DNA of 64,000 bases from Occultella gossypii (GTDB lineage Bacteria > Actinomycetota > Actinomycetes > Actinomycetales > Beutenbergiaceae): positions 124,001-188,000 of the forward strand of contig NZ_JAGSHT010000007.1 of the NCBI RefSeq assembly GCF_019947135.1. Reading direction: 5' to 3'. How positions within the stretch are numbered: position 1 is the stretch's first letter; the number at the start of each line of letters is the position of its first letter. The notes beneath the pieces were generated by a model. It saw only the letters and a list, made by a program, of their open reading frames with translations. It did no database searches and was not told the origin of the DNA. Position numbers and translations under genes: made by a program. Of this stretch, positions 47,603 to 56,902 are shown piece after piece.

Positions 47603-47682
47603 CGAACCCCCCTCCATAAAGGGGGGGTAGGGGGGTTCGGTAAGTCCCCCTGAGGGGAGTTGAGGCGAGTTGAGGGGAGTTG
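47603..47682. repeat. Hairpin plus 10-bp iterons in the gap after the primase gene (candidate origin or operator)
   Basis: A perfect 11-bp inverted repeat ccgaacccccc / ggggggttcgg (47603-47613 and 47631-47641) encloses a loop with the AT-rich ccataaag. Directly beside it are three tandem 10-bp units gaggSgagtt (47653-47682). The region lies between the primase-helicase stop and the 59-residue gene. Iterons plus a hairpin next to a replication gene fit an origin, but they could equally be an operator. Confidence 0.5.
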
Positions 47683-47691
47683 CGGTATCCA

Positions 47692-49893
47692 TCAGCTCGC
47701 CCCGAACTCGTCGGCGGCGCTCGACAGCCGGTAGGTGAACCCGCCGCCCTTGCCCGAGCGGGGTTCCTGCCTGACCGCGCCTGCCTTGACGAGGGAGTCA
47801 CGGACAGCCCGCGCGTCCTTGGTCTTGGGCACGCCCTCGCCTTCCAGCCCGGCGCCCGACAAGCCGTCCGGGTGCTCGGCGAGGACCGCGAGTATCTGCT
47901 CTCGCACGCGCTGGTCCTTGGCCGACCTCCGGCTGCCGTTACCCGTGAGACTCAGCTCGCGGGTGAGCGGGTTGAAGGCGAGCGCGTCCTCATCCACGTC
48001 CACATCGCGTCCGACCGCCCGCATGTACTTGAGCGGGTCGTCGGGGTCAGCGCTTCGGGTCAGCGTGATGATCGCGTCGGCCCAGTCCTCCAGCGCCGAC
48101 GATCCGCGTGTCCGCTCGCCGTCCCAGCCCGCATGCGCGGCCAGCACGAGGTCTGTTGCACCGACCTCGGCGCGTGTGAACTCGTCCAGCGCAGTGAGCC
48201 AGCCGCCGACCTCGCCCGCGTCGTTCTGCTGGACTCCGGAGTAGGCGCGGCCGAACGGGTCCACGATCAACGACTCCACGTCGTGGTCGCGGAGTACCCG
48301 CGCGAGCTCCGCCCGGTCCTCCGGCGCGGTGAACGGGTTCCGCCGCCCGCGCAGGTTGACGATGAACATCCGCTCGTCGGGGATGCCGACCTCAGCCGCC
48401 CAGCGGGCGAACGAGTGCCCGGAGACCTCGAAGTTGAGCACGGCCACGTTCCCGTCGATGGCGCGCGTCTCGAAGCGGTCCAGGAAGTCGTCGCCGGTGA
48501 TGAGCGACCGCGCCAGGTTGAGCGCGAACGTCGTCTTGCCCGTCTTCCGCTGCGCGGTGAGCAGCACTGAGCCGTCAGCCGGGATGAGGCTCTCGACTCG
48601 GTACGGCGGCGCAGGTGGACGGGCGAGGAGCTCGGCGAGAGTGCCACTGTCGAACGGCGGCAGCGGTCCAGCCCTCTCGCGGTGCACCAGCTCGCGGGCA
48701 GCCTCCCTGATCCGGATGAGGTCGGCCTCGGCCGCGACCTTCCGCGCGAACGTGTCCTCGGGCGTCGCGCCCACGCTGGCGACCACGTCGAAGTCCTCCC
48801 CCGGCGCCCCACGCTCCGCGCAGCAGCCGCGGTCCGCCTCCGGGGTCCGCCCGTCGGCCTCGATACGGCCCGCGGCGCCCTCGTACTGGCGCTCCCACTC
48901 GGCCTCGGCCTCGGTCTCGCTCGCCCGGTCCTGGATGGCTTCGACGAACCGAGCGTGCAACTCGTCCAGTGCCGCTGCCGCGCCCCGGTGACCCTGCTCG
49001 CCCAGCCGTAGCAGCCGCTGCGTTGCCGGCAGGACCTTGTCGTGCCTGCCGTCGCCGTCGAGCATCGCCAGAGACTCATCCAGCGCCCGCTCGACGGGCG
49101 GGCACGGCTCCCCGTCCGAGAGCCACTCCGGCGGCACCTGCGTCCGCACAGCCGACACAGCATCCGGCTCGCCAGCCGACGCGCCCGGCTTCAGCAGCGC
49201 TCGCCCCCAAGCCTCGGGGAGCTCCGGCAGCTCCTTCGGGTCGGACAACGGCCCGTGCACGACTGCCCCGGTCCGCTCGTCCAGGTAGCCGTAGATGCGG
49301 CCCGTCCTCGGGTGTCGCGTCGGCCAGACGTTGGCCTGGCGGTGACCCCAGCGCACCGTCTCGATACCCTCGCCGGGACCACTCAGCCACACCCGCTTGC
49401 GCTCCAGCGCCGCCAGCGCGGCGGGCAACCGGTAGAGCCGGATGCCGGAGGTCCCGTCGTAGTCCGGAGCGTCGGCCCGCGAGGTCACCCGCACGGTCGC
49501 GGGGAGCTCCCCGTACTCCGCCTCCAGCGCCGCGAGAGTCTCCGCTCCGGCCTTGTCCCCGTACGCGTCAACGTCCAGCCCAACCACACCCTGCAGTCGG
49601 ACGCACACGCCGTTCCGCGGGTAGCGCCGCGACCACGCCTCGACCTGCTCGCCGGGGATAGCGGGCACGTAGCCAGTCGCCCCAATCGGCGTCCTGCCCT
49701 TGCCTGCGTCGAGCAGTGGGACCGGTGCCCAGTCCAACGCCGTGTAGAGGTCCGCCACGTCGGCGTAACCCAGCTGGTAGACCGCCTCCTCTGCCCCATC
49801 CTGCGGGAAACTGGTCTCGGCAGTCCCAGCAGGTCTACCAGGTGTGCCGTCCCGGTGAGAGCCGGGGCGGCCACTGCCATCCTTGGGCTTCAT
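47692..49893 (-). CDS. Primase-polymerase / RecA-fold helicase (element replication protein)
   Basis: A 733-residue fusion. Residues 35-230 form a bifunctional primase-polymerase domain (PIGATGYVPAIPGEQVEAWS, and GVVGLDVDAYGDK with the acidic pair Asp107 and Asp109). Residues 420-660 form a RepA/DnaB-like ATPase with Walker A in AQRKTGKTTFALNLARSLI. Further on are LIVDPFGRAYSG and the sensor-type HAGWDGERTRGSSALEDWAD. A winged-helix-like C-terminus ends it. The ATG at 49893 overlaps the 46-residue gene by 4 nt. Such proteins drive replication of excised satellites. Confidence 0.85.
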   Translation of the reverse strand: MKPKDGSGRPGSHRDGTPGRPAGTAETSFPQDGAEEAVYQLGYADVADLYTALDWAPVPLLDAGKGRTPIGATGYVPAIPGEQVEAWSRRYPRNGVCVRLQGVVGLDVDAYGDKAGAETLAALEAEYGELPATVRVTSRADAPDYDGTSGIRLYRLPAALAALERKRVWLSGPGEGIETVRWGHRQANVWPTRHPRTGRIYGYLDERTGAVVHGPLSDPKELPELPEAWGRALLKPGASAGEPDAVSAVRTQVPPEWLSDGEPCPPVERALDESLAMLDGDGRHDKVLPATQRLLRLGEQGHRGAAAALDELHARFVEAIQDRASETEAEAEWERQYEGAAGRIEADGRTPEADRGCCAERGAPGEDFDVVASVGATPEDTFARKVAAEADLIRIREAARELVHRERAGPLPPFDSGTLAELLARPPAPPYRVESLIPADGSVLLTAQRKTGKTTFALNLARSLITGDDFLDRFETRAIDGNVAVLNFEVSGHSFARWAAEVGIPDERMFIVNLRGRRNPFTAPEDRAELARVLRDHDVESLIVDPFGRAYSGVQQNDAGEVGGWLTALDEFTRAEVGATDLVLAAHAGWDGERTRGSSALEDWADAIITLTRSADPDDPLKYMRAVGRDVDVDEDALAFNPLTRELSLTGNGSRRSAKDQRVREQILAVLAEHPDGLSGAGLEGEGVPKTKDARAVRDSLVKAGAVRQEPRSGKGGGFTYRLSSAADEFGAS

Positions 49894-50030
49894 CGCTGCA
49901 CGCCTCCCGTCGACGTAGACGGGCGGAGGACACCTGCGAGGCGGTCGCGCTGCTCGGACGTGAGCGGCGGTGCCGAGGCGACGAGCTCGGCCACGGCACG
50001 GTCGACGGCCGCACGCTCCGCGGCGTTCAC
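49890..50030 (-). CDS. Very small element protein, 46 residues
   Basis: The GTG at 50030 overlaps the previous stop (GTGA), and its own stop overlaps the primase start (ATGA). The product contains ASAPPLTSEQRDRLAGVLRP, the same PPLTSxQR motif found at the end of the 73-residue protein upstream. The doubled coupling is the main evidence that it is translated. Confidence 0.55.
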   Translation of the reverse strand: MNAAERAAVDRAVAELVASAPPLTSEQRDRLAGVLRPSTSTGGVQR

Positions 50031-50248
50031 TCGGCACCGCCGTACAGGAGCTCGGCCAGCTCGGCGCGCTGCTTACTCGTCAGCGGCGGGTCAGCCGTGA
50101 GCGCCTTGCAGATCGCGCGCCTGACATGGGCGGCGGTGAGGTTGCGCCTCGCAGCGGCGACAGCCTCGGGATCGGGTGTGCGGGACGGGTTCGCGAACAG
50201 TCCGGCGAGCCGGTTGCGCGCGACCAAGACGGGGTCGGATGAGGACAT
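50027..50248 (-). CDS. Small element protein, 73 residues
   Basis: The ATG at 50248 begins MSSSDPVLVARNRLAGLFAN. A helical, basic centre (RNLTAAHVRRAICKALTADP) is followed by PPLTSKQRAELAELL. It is the first gene of the replication operon next to the right end of the element. Its size, charge and position would suit an accessory replication protein or excisionase, but no motif proves it. Confidence 0.6.
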   Translation of the reverse strand: MSSSDPVLVARNRLAGLFANPSRTPDPEAVAAARRNLTAAHVRRAICKALTADPPLTSKQRAELAELLYGGAE

Positions 50249-50545
50249 GGGAGAGCTCCAGGTACGCAGGAGTTCTGACGGCTCATCCCGTGCTGGAGGA
50301 CCGAGCACCCTTCTGGTGTGGCCACCCGCCGTACCAGCGCTCTAGTGGCTGGTCAGGAGACATCGTGCCCCAATTGGCTAGGGGTGAGGCGGACCTCGTG
50401 CGCACGACTTTGTGCGACTCGCCAGAGCGGCCTATAGACAGGATGAGTAGTAGCGTTCCCGCAGGTCAGAGCGCGACACGCCGGGGCACGACTCGCCGAC
50501 GCTTGAAGCTCGCGACGCGCCAGCAGGGCCTCGCTGGCACGCTCC

Positions 50546-50554
50546 CACTTACGC
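50546..50554. repeat. attP inverted arm, right element end
   Basis: The 9-mer cacttacgc is the perfect complement of the arm at 41025-41033 and lies 9 nt from the core copy at 50564. Confidence 0.75.
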
Positions 50555-50563
50555 TGATTACGT

Positions 50564-50576
50564 GTCCACGCGACCC
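50564..50576. repeat. Attachment-site core, right copy
   Basis: The 13-mer gtccacgcgaccc is identical to 40996-41008. The left flank is element sequence and the right flank is comM. Confidence 0.9.
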
Positions 50577-52030
50577 GCAGGACCCGGTCCAGCCCTCGCA
50601 GGCTGAGCCGCCCGCGATCGAGCTCGGCGTCCAGCCGGCCCGCGACCGCGGGACCGACGCGGCGGGTCCGCTCCCGCAGCCAGGAGCCGGACACCTCCGC
50701 GTTCGTGGCCCACCCTGTGCCCGCGAGCCGCTCGCGCTGCCGCTCCCGCGCGCCCCGGACCCGGGCGGCCACCACCGCCGTCGACTCCGGGGCAGCGGCC
50801 GCATTCAACTCGGCGCGCGTCACCAGGGGCACCTCGAGCCGGATGTCGATGCGGTCGCGCAGCGGACCGCTCAGCCGCGCCTCGTAGCGGCGCCTGGCCA
50901 TCGCCGTACAGGTACAGTCCAGGCCCTTGCCCACGGACCGGCCGCACGGGCACGGGTTCGCCGCGAGCACGAGCTGGAACCGGGCCGGGAACCGGGCGAC
51001 GCCACGGGCCCGGTGGATGACCAACTGCCCCTCCTCGAGTGGCTGGCGCAGGGTCTCCAGTACCCGGACGCTGAACTCCGGAGCCTCGTCCAGGAAGAGC
51101 ACCCCGCGGTGGGCCCGGGAGGCGGCCCCCGGACGGGGCAGCCCGGAGCCGCCGCCCACCACGGACGCCGGTGTGGCGGTGTGGTGCGGATCCTCGAACG
51201 GAGGCCGGACCAACAGGCCACCGGCGGCATCGAAGGTGCCCGCCACCGAGTGCACCGACGTGACCTCCAACGCCTCGGCGTCGGTCAGATCCGGCAGCAG
51301 CCCGGGCAGCCGGGCGGCGAGCATCGTCTTGCCGGTACCGGGTGGTCCCACCATGTAGAGGTGATGCCCGCCCGCGGCCGCGACCTCGAGGCCACGACGG
51401 GCCTCGCTCTGCCCGAGCACGTCGACCAGGTCCTTCACGACCAGCGCGTTCGGCGGCGCGGGTGCCCGGCGCGGTGCCGGGACGACGGCGATGGCGCGTA
51501 GCCGCGCCGCGGGGATGTCGGCCCCGTAGAGCTGGGCGAGGTGACCGAGGTGCGCGGCGCCGTGCACCACGGCGCCCGGCACGAGACGGGCCTCGTCGGC
51601 GTTGGCCTCGGGAACCACCACGTGCGGGTGACCGGCTGCGACCGCCGCCGCGACGGCAGGGAGGATCCCCCGCACGGGGTGGATCCGCCCGTCGAGGCCG
51701 AGCTCGCCCAGGTGGACCCGCTGCCGAGCCACCTCGCCGTCGATCTTCCCTGCGGCGAGCAGGCTCGCGACGGCGATCGCCAGGTCGAACCCGGATCCGG
51801 ACTTCGGCAGGTCCGCTGGAGAGAGGTTGACCGTGACCCGGGAGGCCGGCCAGGCCAGTCCGCTCGAACTCACGGCGGCCCGGACGCGTTCCTTTGACTC
51901 GCCGAGGGACGCGTCCGGCAGACCGACGAGGCCGAAGTGCGGCAGCCCGGACTGCAGGTGGGTCTCGACCTGCACGGGGTGACCGAGCAGGCCGATCAGT
52001 GCCACCGACCAGGTCTGGCCGAGTCCCATC

Positions 52031-52426
52031 TCAGCTCACCCCGCGCAGGTGTTCGAGGCGAGGCCGCTCTCCGGTGGGGTGCCAGATGGCGATCACATCG
52101 ATCCGCACCCCCGCGGTCCGGGTCGGGTGCTCGGCCAGCCACAGCCCGGCCAGGCGGCGCAGCCGCGCCAGCTTGGCCCGGTCCACGGCTTCGGCCGGAT
52201 GCCCGAAGCTCAGCGACGTCCGCGTCTTCACCTCGACGATCACCACGTCGTCACCGTCCCGGGCGACGATGTCGATCTCGCCGGCCGGGCAGCGCCAGTT
52301 CGTGTCGAGCACCTCGTAGCCCTGGCGCTCGAGCCATCTGCGGGCACGCAGTTCCCCGGACCTGCCCACCCCGTCCTTCGCGAGCATCGCGACCACCTCC
52401 GCAGGCGATGCTGCCCGCGTCGGCAC
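52031..52426 (-). CDS. YraN family endonuclease-like protein (UPF0102)
   Basis: A 131-residue YraN protein with a nuclease-like fold: GRSGELRARRWLERQGYEVL, the acidic GEIDIVARDGDDVVIVEVKT motif, and HPAEAVDRAKLARLRRLA. The biochemical role is not settled. An internal ATG at 52387 would give the more usual start (MLAKDGVGRSGE). It is placed 1 nt before comM, the conserved yraN-comM-dprA order. Confidence 0.88.
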   Translation of the reverse strand: MPTRAASPAEVVAMLAKDGVGRSGELRARRWLERQGYEVLDTNWRCPAGEIDIVARDGDDVVIVEVKTRTSLSFGHPAEAVDRAKLARLRRLAGLWLAEHPTRTAGVRIDVIAIWHPTGERPRLEHLRGVS

Positions 52427-52520
52427 AGGCCGGATCAGGCTGGGCGCGCAGCTGTGGAGACAGGTGCATCACGGCCCGACTGTGGAGAGGGCAGGCGCGC
52501 CGGGTCCGGCGCACGCCCGG

Positions 52521-52826
52521 CTAGCGGGGCAGTTCCAGGTCCGGCTTGGCCAGCTCCTCGACGTTGACGTCCTTGAACGTCACGACCCGCACGGACTTCA
52601 CGAACCGCGCGGACCGGTACACGTCCCAGACCCAGGCGTCCGCGAGGGTCAGTTCGAAGAACACCTCTCCGCCGGCCGAGCGGACCTGCAGGTCCACCTG
52701 GTTCGCCAGATAGAAGCGGCGCTCGGTCTCCACCACGTAGGAGAAGAGTCCGACGACGTCCCGGTACTCGCGGTAGAGCGCGAGCTCCATGTCCGTCTCG
52801 TAGTTCTCGAGGTCCTCTGCACTCAC
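52521..52826 (-). CDS. DUF2469 family protein
   Basis: A 101-residue protein from the GTG at 52826 ([20 protein letters not shown]), nearly invariant among actinobacteria and always beside rnhB. It is acidic at the start, then alternating strands ([19 protein letters not shown]). Its role is unknown. It overlaps the rnhB stop by 4 nt. The longer frame is a shadow of rnhB. Confidence 0.9.
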   Translation of the reverse strand: MSAEDLENYETDMELALYREYRDVVGLFSYVVETERRFYLANQVDLQVRSAGGEVFFELTLADAWVWDVYRSARFVKSVRVVTFKDVNVEELAKPDLELPR

Positions 52827-53527
52827 TGGTCCATCATGCCCCCTCCGGCGACCGCAGGTGTCCCCGTGCCGGTGTCCACGCCGGGCAGCGACCAGCTCCT
52901 GCGGTGCAGCTCGCACGGGCCATGCTCGGTGAGGGCGGCCAGGTGCTCCGGTGCCGAGTACCCCTTGTTGCCGTGCCAGCCGTACGCGGGGAAGCCCTCG
53001 TGCAGTTCGCGCATCATGGCGTCCCGCTCGCACTTGGCCAGCACGCTCGCGGCCGCGACCACGGAGCAGGTCAGGTCCGCCTTGATCCGGGTCGTCACCG
53101 GTGGCGTCGCCGCGGCCGGGGTGAACAGGTCGGCCGGCGCGCTGAGCCAGTCGTGGTTGCCGTCGAGGATCACCACGTCCGCCTCGATGCCGTCGCGGGC
53201 CAGCGTGGTGAGCGCCCGGGTACCGGCGAGCCGGAGCGCCGCGATGATGCCGATCCGGTCGATCTCCGCCGCGCCTGCGTGGCCGACGGCGCTCGCGACG
53301 CTCCAACGGCGGATCGGCGCGCAGAGCCGCTCCCGAGCCTCGGGACGCAGCAGCTTGGAGTCCCTCAGACCGGCGGGGCTTCGACCGGTGTCGGCGTCGA
53401 TGACCACGACCCCCACGCTCACCGGACCGGCCAGTGCGCCGCGCCCGACCTCGTCCATCCCGGCCACATAGCGTCGCCCACCGGCGAGGAGCTCACGCTC
53501 CAGGAGCCGGGTGGGCGGGCGGCTCAC
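52823..53527 (-). CDS. rnhB: Ribonuclease HII
   Basis: RNase HII removes ribonucleotides from DNA and RNA-DNA hybrids. The 234-residue product from the GTG at 53527 has the active site [13 protein letters not shown] (the DEVG acid pair), and further acids at [11 protein letters not shown] and [20 protein letters not shown]. The GTG overlaps the lepB stop by 4 nt, which supports this start over a GTG 3 nt upstream or an ATG 48 nt upstream. Confidence 0.94.
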   Translation of the reverse strand: MSRPPTRLLERELLAGGRRYVAGMDEVGRGALAGPVSVGVVVIDADTGRSPAGLRDSKLLRPEARERLCAPIRRWSVASAVGHAGAAEIDRIGIIAALRLAGTRALTTLARDGIEADVVILDGNHDWLSAPADLFTPAAATPPVTTRIKADLTCSVVAAASVLAKCERDAMMRELHEGFPAYGWHGNKGYSAPEHLAALTEHGPCELHRRSWSLPGVDTGTGTPAVAGGGMMDQ

Positions 53528-54372
53528 GACGGGTCGGGGACGTCGGCGAACGTTTGCTCGGGGTTGCTCAACCACGTGATCGAATCCAATGGCCAGATGA
53601 TGACGAAGGCGGTACCCACCACGTTACGTATCGGAACGAACCCTCCGCCAACCGACGCGGCGTTGTATCGCGAATCCGCCGATCGGGGCCGGTTGTCCCC
53701 CATCACCCACAGGTGCCCCTCGGGCACCACGACGTCGAACGGGTCGTTGCTCGGCGCGGCGCCGTCGATCACGTACGGCTCGTCGATGGCGGCGCCGTTG
53801 ACCGTGATCTGCCCGGCCTCGTTGCAGCAGACGACGTGATCGCCGGCCACTCCGATGATCCGCTTGATGAGGTGTTCGTCGGCATGCTCGGGCAGGATCC
53901 CGATCCACGTGAGCACCTGCTCCACCGGGTTCAGGGGTTCCGACTCGGGGTTGTCCAGCCAGCCGCCCGGATCGAGGAAGACGACGATGTCTCCGCGTTC
54001 GAGCTCGAACGGACCCGGGGTGAGCTTGCTGACGACCAGCCGGTCGCCCACCAGGAGGGTGTCCTCCATGGAGATGCTCGGGATGTAGAAGGCCTGCGCC
54101 AGGAAGGTCTTGATGATCAGTGACAGCGCCAGCGCGGCGACCAGCACGATGACGCACTCGTGCAGGAACGACCGGAGCGCACCACGACGGGACTTCTGCT
54201 CGCCGTCCGCGCCGTCATCGTCGCCGTCGTTCGCTTCGTCGCCTTCGGCGTCGGTCGCCTCATCGTCGATGATGGCCGACGGCGTCGCGTCGTCGGTCTC
54301 GACGGCGTCGGATTCCGGGTCGGCGGGTGACTCCTCGGGCAGGTCCGTTGGACCGTCATGCCGTTGCGTCAC
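53524..54372 (-). CDS. lepB: Signal peptidase I
   Basis: LepB cleaves exported precursors on the outer face of the membrane. In the 282-residue product a long acidic cytosolic N-terminus (1-60) precedes one membrane helix (70-90). The catalytic Ser101 is in [10 protein letters not shown] and Lys169 in [12 protein letters not shown], with [11 protein letters not shown] later. The lepB-rnhB order after rplS is conserved in actinobacteria. The acidic leader is unusually long. Confidence 0.94.
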   Translation of the reverse strand: MTQRHDGPTDLPEESPADPESDAVETDDATPSAIIDDEATDAEGDEANDGDDDGADGEQKSRRGALRSFLHECVIVLVAALALSLIIKTFLAQAFYIPSISMEDTLLVGDRLVVSKLTPGPFELERGDIVVFLDPGGWLDNPESEPLNPVEQVLTWIGILPEHADEHLIKRIIGVAGDHVVCCNEAGQITVNGAAIDEPYVIDGAAPSNDPFDVVVPEGHLWVMGDNRPRSADSRYNAASVGGGFVPIRNVVGTAFVIIWPLDSITWLSNPEQTFADVPDPS

Positions 54373-54421
54373 CGCGCCGTCCCGTCATCCTCAAGCGGGC
54401 CGGGCCCGCTGGTCACTACGT

Positions 54422-54778
54422 TCAGCTCGCGGGGGTGTCGCGACGCTCCTTGATCTTGGCGGCCTTGCCGTGGCGCTTGCGCAGGTAGTACAGCTTCGCG
54501 CGGCGAACGTCACCGCGGGTGACGACCTCGATGTGGTCGATCGTCGGGGAGTGCAGCGGGAAGGTGCGCTCGACGCCGACGCCGAAGCTGACCTTGCGGA
54601 CCTTGAAGCTCTCGCGAACCCCGCCGCCGGAGCGGGCGATCACGACGCCCTGGAACACCTGGATACGGGAGCGGCTGCCCTCGATGACCTTCACGTGCAC
54701 CTTGAGGGTGTCGCCGGCGCGGAACGAGGGGATGTCCGAACGCAGGGAGCCTGCGTCGATGCTGTCCAGAATCTGCAT
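54422..54778 (-). CDS. rplS: 50S ribosomal protein L19
   Basis: L19 sits at the 30S-50S interface. The 118-residue product from the ATG at 54778 ([20 protein letters not shown]) has the typical [19 protein letters not shown] and [20 protein letters not shown]. The longer frame with 11 extra residues lacks support. The 176-nt gap upstream to trmD may contain a promoter. Confidence 0.97.
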   Translation of the reverse strand: MQILDSIDAGSLRSDIPSFRAGDTLKVHVKVIEGSRSRIQVFQGVVIARSGGGVRESFKVRKVSFGVGVERTFPLHSPTIDHIEVVTRGDVRRAKLYYLRKRHGKAAKIKERRDTPAS

Positions 54779-54954
54779 GGTGATGCCTTCCCGCTCGTGC
54801 GCACAGGTCACGCGCGATGGTCAGGGCGGCCGGAGCCACCTGATGTCAGTGGTGGTCGCGTTGGTGGGCGGCTGAAGTCGCGCTCCCCTGTGGCAGAGCA
54901 CGTCGCGGCCCGCGCGACTGACCTAGTTTGCCATACGGCGTGGGCAGGCGGAAA

Positions 54955-56211
54955 TCACACGGCCACGAGTGTGCGCGTCATCACGTAGTCGTCGGCCCGG
55001 AACGTCCCGACGGTGAATCTCTTGGTGCCGGCGCGGGTGAACTCGCAGGCCCGGTAGAAGCGCTGTGCGCGTTCGTTCTGCTGGTTCACGCCGAGCCAGA
55101 GTGTGTGCACGCCCCGCTCGAGCGCCCGGGCCGCCGTCGCCGCGACGAGCGCCCGCGCCACCCCGGCCCCGTGATGTTCCGGCAGCACGTAGCACTTGGA
55201 CAGCTCCGCCGCCGGGCGGCCGGCGACGACGGCCGCGACGTCCGGGTCCGCCGGCTCGCCGTGCACGGTCATCGTGTAGCCGACGACGGTGCCGGCGACC
55301 TCGGCCACGTGCACGTCCCGATCCCGGTCGCGCAGGTAGCGGCGGAAGTCGACGGCGGTGAGGTGCTCCTCGATGAAGGCCCGGACGTCCTCGGCGGGCA
55401 GCTGTGGCGGGCAGGCGAGCGGGAACGTCCGGGCGGCGACGTCGGCGATCGCCTCGGCGTCCACGGGGCGCGCGAGACGGATCTCGGGCGAGCCCTGACC
55501 CGTGATGAGGTCCGGGCGGCGCCGGGCCGTGCGCTCCACGGCGCGGGCGCGGCGCCACGACCGGATCCGTCCGTGATCCCCGGAGAGCAGCACGTCGGGC
55601 ACGTCGAGGCCGCGCCACGACGGCGGCTTGGTGTACACGGGGTACTCGAGCAGTCCCGCGGCGCCGTGCGACTCCTCGACGAGCGACTCCGGGTTACCGA
55701 TCACTCCGGGCAACAGCCGCGCAACCGCCTCGATCACCACGAGCGCGGCCACCTCGCCGCCGTTGAGCACGTAGTCGCCGAGGGAGATCTCCCGGACGGC
55801 CACATCGTCGCGTCCGGAGTAGTGCTCGGTCACGCGGGCGTCGATGCCCTCGTACCGGCCGCAGGCGAACACCAGCTGCCCACCGGCGGACACCAGCAGC
55901 GCCAGCTCCTCGGCCACGGCCTGGGTCATCCGGTCCCCCGCGGGCGTCGGCACGAGCACCGTGCGGGACGGACTGTCGGCGACCAGGACGCCGTCGAGTG
56001 CCTCGCCCCACACGTCCGGCCGCATCACCATGCCGGCGCCACCGCCGAACGGGGTGTCATCCACCGTGCGGTGCCGGTCGCTGGTCCAGTCCCGTAGGTC
56101 GTGGACGCCGATGTCGAGGAGGCCGTCGCGACGCGCCTTCCCCACCAAGGAGAGTTCCAGGGGCGCCAGGTAGCCGGGGAAGATCGTCAGGACGTCGATC
56201 CGTCCGCTCAC
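54955..56211 (-). CDS. trmD: tRNA (guanine-37-N1) methyltransferase TrmD fused to a GNAT acetyltransferase domain
   Basis: Residues 1-235 are TrmD, which methylates G37 of tRNAs to prevent frameshifting: [42 protein letters not shown] and the trefoil-knot [20 protein letters not shown]. Residues 245-418 are a GNAT domain: [40 protein letters not shown] and [20 protein letters not shown]. Two complete enzymes in one frame, with no stop or ribosome-binding site between, is unusual; TrmD alone is about 230-270 residues. The start overlaps the rimM stop by 4 nt. Confidence 0.92.
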   Translation of the reverse strand: MSGRIDVLTIFPGYLAPLELSLVGKARRDGLLDIGVHDLRDWTSDRHRTVDDTPFGGGAGMVMRPDVWGEALDGVLVADSPSRTVLVPTPAGDRMTQAVAEELALLVSAGGQLVFACGRYEGIDARVTEHYSGRDDVAVREISLGDYVLNGGEVAALVVIEAVARLLPGVIGNPESLVEESHGAAGLLEYPVYTKPPSWRGLDVPDVLLSGDHGRIRSWRRARAVERTARRRPDLITGQGSPEIRLARPVDAEAIADVAARTFPLACPPQLPAEDVRAFIEEHLTAVDFRRYLRDRDRDVHVAEVAGTVVGYTMTVHGEPADPDVAAVVAGRPAAELSKCYVLPEHHGAGVARALVAATAARALERGVHTLWLGVNQQNERAQRFYRACEFTRAGTKRFTVGTFRADDYVMTRTLVAV

Positions 56212-56768
56212 CGGTCCTCCCCCTGCTCGGGGTCCTCGTCGTCGGGCACGTCGGAGCCGGCGAGCAGACCGAGCGGTGCGTCGATGATGACGCGTCCGCC
56301 GGCCACGTCGACCGTCGGCACGATCGCCCGGACGAACGGCACCAGGGTGCGCTCGCCCGTGTGCTCGCGCAGGATCAGCACGTCCTGAGCGGGCAGGTGC
56401 CGGATCCCCTCGACCTCACCCAGGTGCTCGCCGTCGGGGGTCTCGGCACGCAGGCCGGCCAGCTCGTGGGGGTACCACGCGTCCTCCTCGACATCATTCA
56501 GAGGTTCGGCGAGCAGCACCACGCCACGCGTCCCCTCGGCGGCGGTCCGGTCGGTCACGCCCTCGAAGCGGACGTACCAGTGCTTGCCCCGGTGGCTCAG
56601 ATCGGCGATGGTCAGCGGCCCGGCGGCGGGGGGCTCGGTCTGCAGGCTCGTACCCGGGGCCAGGCGCGTCTCGGGATCATCCGTGTGCACAGCCAGTCGC
56701 ACCTCACCGCGCAGACCTTGCGCGCCTCCCACCGTCGCGACCCGGAGCAGGCTCTCAGATGCGTTCAC
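56208..56768 (-). CDS. rimM: Ribosome maturation factor RimM
   Basis: RimM binds S19 and assists 30S head maturation. The product has the N-terminal beta-barrel ([20 protein letters not shown]) and the PRC-barrel half ([30 protein letters not shown]). I used the GTG at 56768 (186 residues). An ATG at 56786 or one further upstream cannot be excluded, as no clear ribosome-binding site distinguishes them. The C-terminus is acidic. It overlaps trmD by 4 nt. Confidence 0.9.
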   Translation of the reverse strand: MNASESLLRVATVGGAQGLRGEVRLAVHTDDPETRLAPGTSLQTEPPAAGPLTIADLSHRGKHWYVRFEGVTDRTAAEGTRGVVLLAEPLNDVEEDAWYPHELAGLRAETPDGEHLGEVEGIRHLPAQDVLILREHTGERTLVPFVRAIVPTVDVAGGRVIIDAPLGLLAGSDVPDDEDPEQGEDR

Positions 56769-56902
56769 TGGTCGATCATGGCGCATCGGCACCGTGCCGG
56801 GCGAACGGCCGGTCCGTGGCACGGCCATGCGCCGGCGGCGGAGACGGATCAGGCCCGCTCCCGGCGAGGCCGGGGCGGGCCTGATTCGATGACACTCGCG
56901 CC

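Larger units (their letters stand above)
40996..50576. mobile_element. phiRv1-like integrative element (phage-satellite type) inserted in comM
   Basis: A 9.57-kb insertion bounded by a 13-bp direct repeat (40996-41008 and 50564-50576) inside comM. A large serine recombinase sits beside one end. The other genes include two membrane-anchored proteins, a DUF4145 protein, an HK97-type major capsid protein, a WhiB-like protein and a primase-polymerase/helicase. No portal, terminase, tail or lysis gene was recognised. Joining the element ends rebuilds an attP with perfect 9-bp inverted arms (50546-50554 and 41025-41033) around the core. Size and content resemble phiRv1 of M. tuberculosis, a comparison from memory. 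Confidence 0.93.
50353..52029 (-). pseudogene. comM: comM (YifB family Mg-chelatase-like AAA ATPase), 3' end replaced by the element
   Basis: ComM is an AAA+ helicase that drives branch migration during integration of transformed DNA. The frame opens with the N-terminal domain (LPHFGLVGLPDASLGESKER, GSGFDLAIAVASLLAAG), then the ATPase core with Walker A GPPGTGKTMLAARLPG and FLDEAPEFS. Cysteines lie at CPCGRSVGKGLDCTC. Residues 1-489 are native. From the core onward the frame enters the element and adds 69 unrelated residues to a stop at 50353. The native last 28 residues are at 40908-40994. Loss of the C-terminus may weaken or abolish function. Confidence 0.92.

Noticed and set aside
47331-47801. 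A 156-residue frame over the repeat region
   Set aside because: The upstream part crosses the hairpin and iterons and reads as low complexity; the 59-residue start at 47510 is coupled to whiB and preferred.
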